DNA from: an uncultured Paracoccaceae bacterium | Lineage (GTDB): Bacteria > Pseudomonadota > Alphaproteobacteria > Rhodobacterales > Rhodobacteraceae | Direction of reading: 5' to 3' | Length of the DNA stretch: 64,000 bases | Assembly (NCBI GenBank): GCA_947503175.1 | Contig: CANNCO010000002.1 | Location: forward strand, 372,001-436,000 | In this document: piece by piece, positions 63,212 to 64,000 of the stretch | Layout: every line of letters starts with the position of its first letter | Position numbering within the stretch: position 1 is the first letter of the stretch | The notes under the pieces: generated by a model | Database searches by the model: none | Told to the model about the DNA's origin: nothing | What the model saw: the letters and a program-made list of their open reading frames with translations, nothing else | Translations under genes and position numbers: made by a program

Positions 63212-64000
63212 TCAGCCCAGGTACTGCGAATAGAGCAGCATCCCCCAAGGGCAAAGCGCGGCCTCAATCCGTGCCCAGGCCACAGCTGCGCGCGCTGGCT
63301 CGACCTTGGCCCGCTTTGCGATGTCGCCAGCGCTGCGGCGCCCATCGATCAGGGCTATGAGCGGCGCGACCGCTTTAGGCAGATCAAGCACCATCTCTGC
63401 GCCGCCAAACCGCGCGCTGATCGGCCCGCCCGAAGCGACACGGGCGGCCAATGCCGCCGCTTCGGCACCTTTGAGATGCGGCACCAACTTGCGCGCTTGC
63501 GCCCATGGCTTGCCCTCGGGCATCGGGCGATCCTCGTCAGCGGGGATGGCATATCCCACATGGGTCTTGATCACACCTGAAAGCTGTTCGGCCACAGCCA
63601 TCGCCTCGGCGTCGGTCATGCCTTTTGGCCGGGTCGCAAATCGCGAAACGTCGTAAAGTCCGGGCACCGTGAACCCCTGAAGTCGCCAGCCCGCTGCGGA
63701 CAGGGTTTCCAGAAGCTCCGTCACGGAAAACGCACGGTCTTGACCATGCAGCAACAAGTCATAAAAGCCAGCATCGCTCTGCTGATGATCAACAAGATTC
63801 GGGTTCACGCGAAACGGGTGGCCGTCCGGCAAATCCTTCATCACAACCCGCGCCCGTTCCAGCCGCTCTGTTGCCGGAAGCCCGTCGAACAGTGCTCCGA
63901 ACGCCTCTTGCAAGGGATAAACACCGCTTCGTCCATAGGGCGCATAGACCATGAACCCCATGCCCCCACCCGGGGCCAATGCCGCCCGCAACGCCGCAAA
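63212..64000 (-). CDS. SAM-dependent methyltransferase, C-terminal part (partial)
   Basis: Runs off the right edge; 262 C-terminal residues are visible. The first residues (FAALRAALAPGGGMGFMVYAPYG, in parts) match the end of a class I methyltransferase domain (LRPGG-type strand). The following 180 residues contain DHQQSDAGFYDLLLH, typical of a methyltransferase regulatory-like domain, and a final helical part. The SAM-binding motif is outside the window, so the assignment rests on this tail. Substrate unknown. Confidence 0.7.
   Translation of the reverse strand, partial: FAALRAALAPGGGMGFMVYAPYGRSGVYPLQEAFGALFDGLPATERLERARVVMKDLPDGHPFRVNPNLVDHQQSDAGFYDLLLHGQDRAFSVTELLETLSAAGWRLQGFTVPGLYDVSRFATRPKGMTDAEAMAVAEQLSGVIKTHVGYAIPADEDRPMPEGKPWAQARKLVPHLKGAEAAALAARVASGGPISARFGGAEMVLDLPKAVAPLIALIDGRRSAGDIAKRAKVEPARAAVAWARIEAALCPWGMLLYSQYLG

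Overview
This 64 kb window is bacterial chromosome with densely packed, high-GC genes on both strands. Gene content and protein sequence point to an alphaproteobacterium of the Rhodobacteraceae, probably the Roseobacter group. The supporting signs are an F1-ATPase operon (atpHAGDC) without the F0 genes, an adenosylcobalamin-dependent ribonucleotide reductase (NrdJ), a two-domain ALDH16-type aldehyde dehydrogenase, a Hint-domain protein, TIGR01459 HAD and DUF1489/DUF2125/DUF2161/DUF3108 proteins, and a canonical CtrA box (TTAA-N7-TTAAC). No rRNA or tRNA genes, CRISPR arrays, transposases or prophage genes were seen.

Layout. 0-8 kb: the tail of a manganese pyrophosphatase, a HAD hydrolase, a MaoC hydratase, an overlapping ribF-ycgN-ltaE set, prs, and a Rieske/glutamate-synthase-like fusion. 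8-13 kb: atpHAGDC on the minus strand. 13-18.7 kb: a methyltransferase, gloB, clpA and an MFS exporter. 18.7-27.3 kb: a MotA/MotB-like ion-channel pair with a very long coiled coil, gamma-glutamylcyclotransferase, DUF2125, the overlapping hisC-tyrA-extensin-like set, DUF4399 and a methyltransferase. 27.3-35 kb: rpsD, a Hint-domain gene behind a CtrA box, nrdJ with an internal helix-turn-helix segment, DUF1489 and maeB. 35-43 kb: agmatinase-family enzyme, prpE, nadK, glyA, DUF817, an alpha/beta hydrolase and a VOC protein. 43-47 kb: small membrane proteins, a 934 bp non-coding stretch with DnaA-box-like repeats and strong hairpins, a small lipoprotein, a VWA-like protein and a low-GC coiled-coil orphan. 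47-64 kb: lepA, an orphan ParB-like domain, LMW-PTP, cobB, PCu(A)C, rpmB, DUF2161, meaB, DUF3108-hrpB, gnd, deoC-ALDH16, a SRAP protein and a partial methyltransferase.

Functionally the window is mostly core metabolism and housekeeping: energy (F1-ATPase), nucleotides (prs, nrdJ, deoC, nadK), one-carbon and amino-acid metabolism (glyA, ltaE, hisC, tyrA), C3/C4 carbon entry (prpE, maeB, meaB), pentose phosphate (gnd), translation (rpsD, rpmB, lepA) and proteolysis (clpA). MeaB and NrdJ both imply use of cobalamin.

The most unusual material is non-coding or architectural: two loci with 11-bp helically phased ATGCGCAT repeats, a dispersed inverted-repeat family at gene ends, a phased DnaA-box-like array at 44.38-44.46 kb whose core recurs at the nrdJ/DUF1489 divergence, the stator-like pair at 18.7-21.7 kb, the HTH insertion in NrdJ, and the low-GC gene wedged against lepA.
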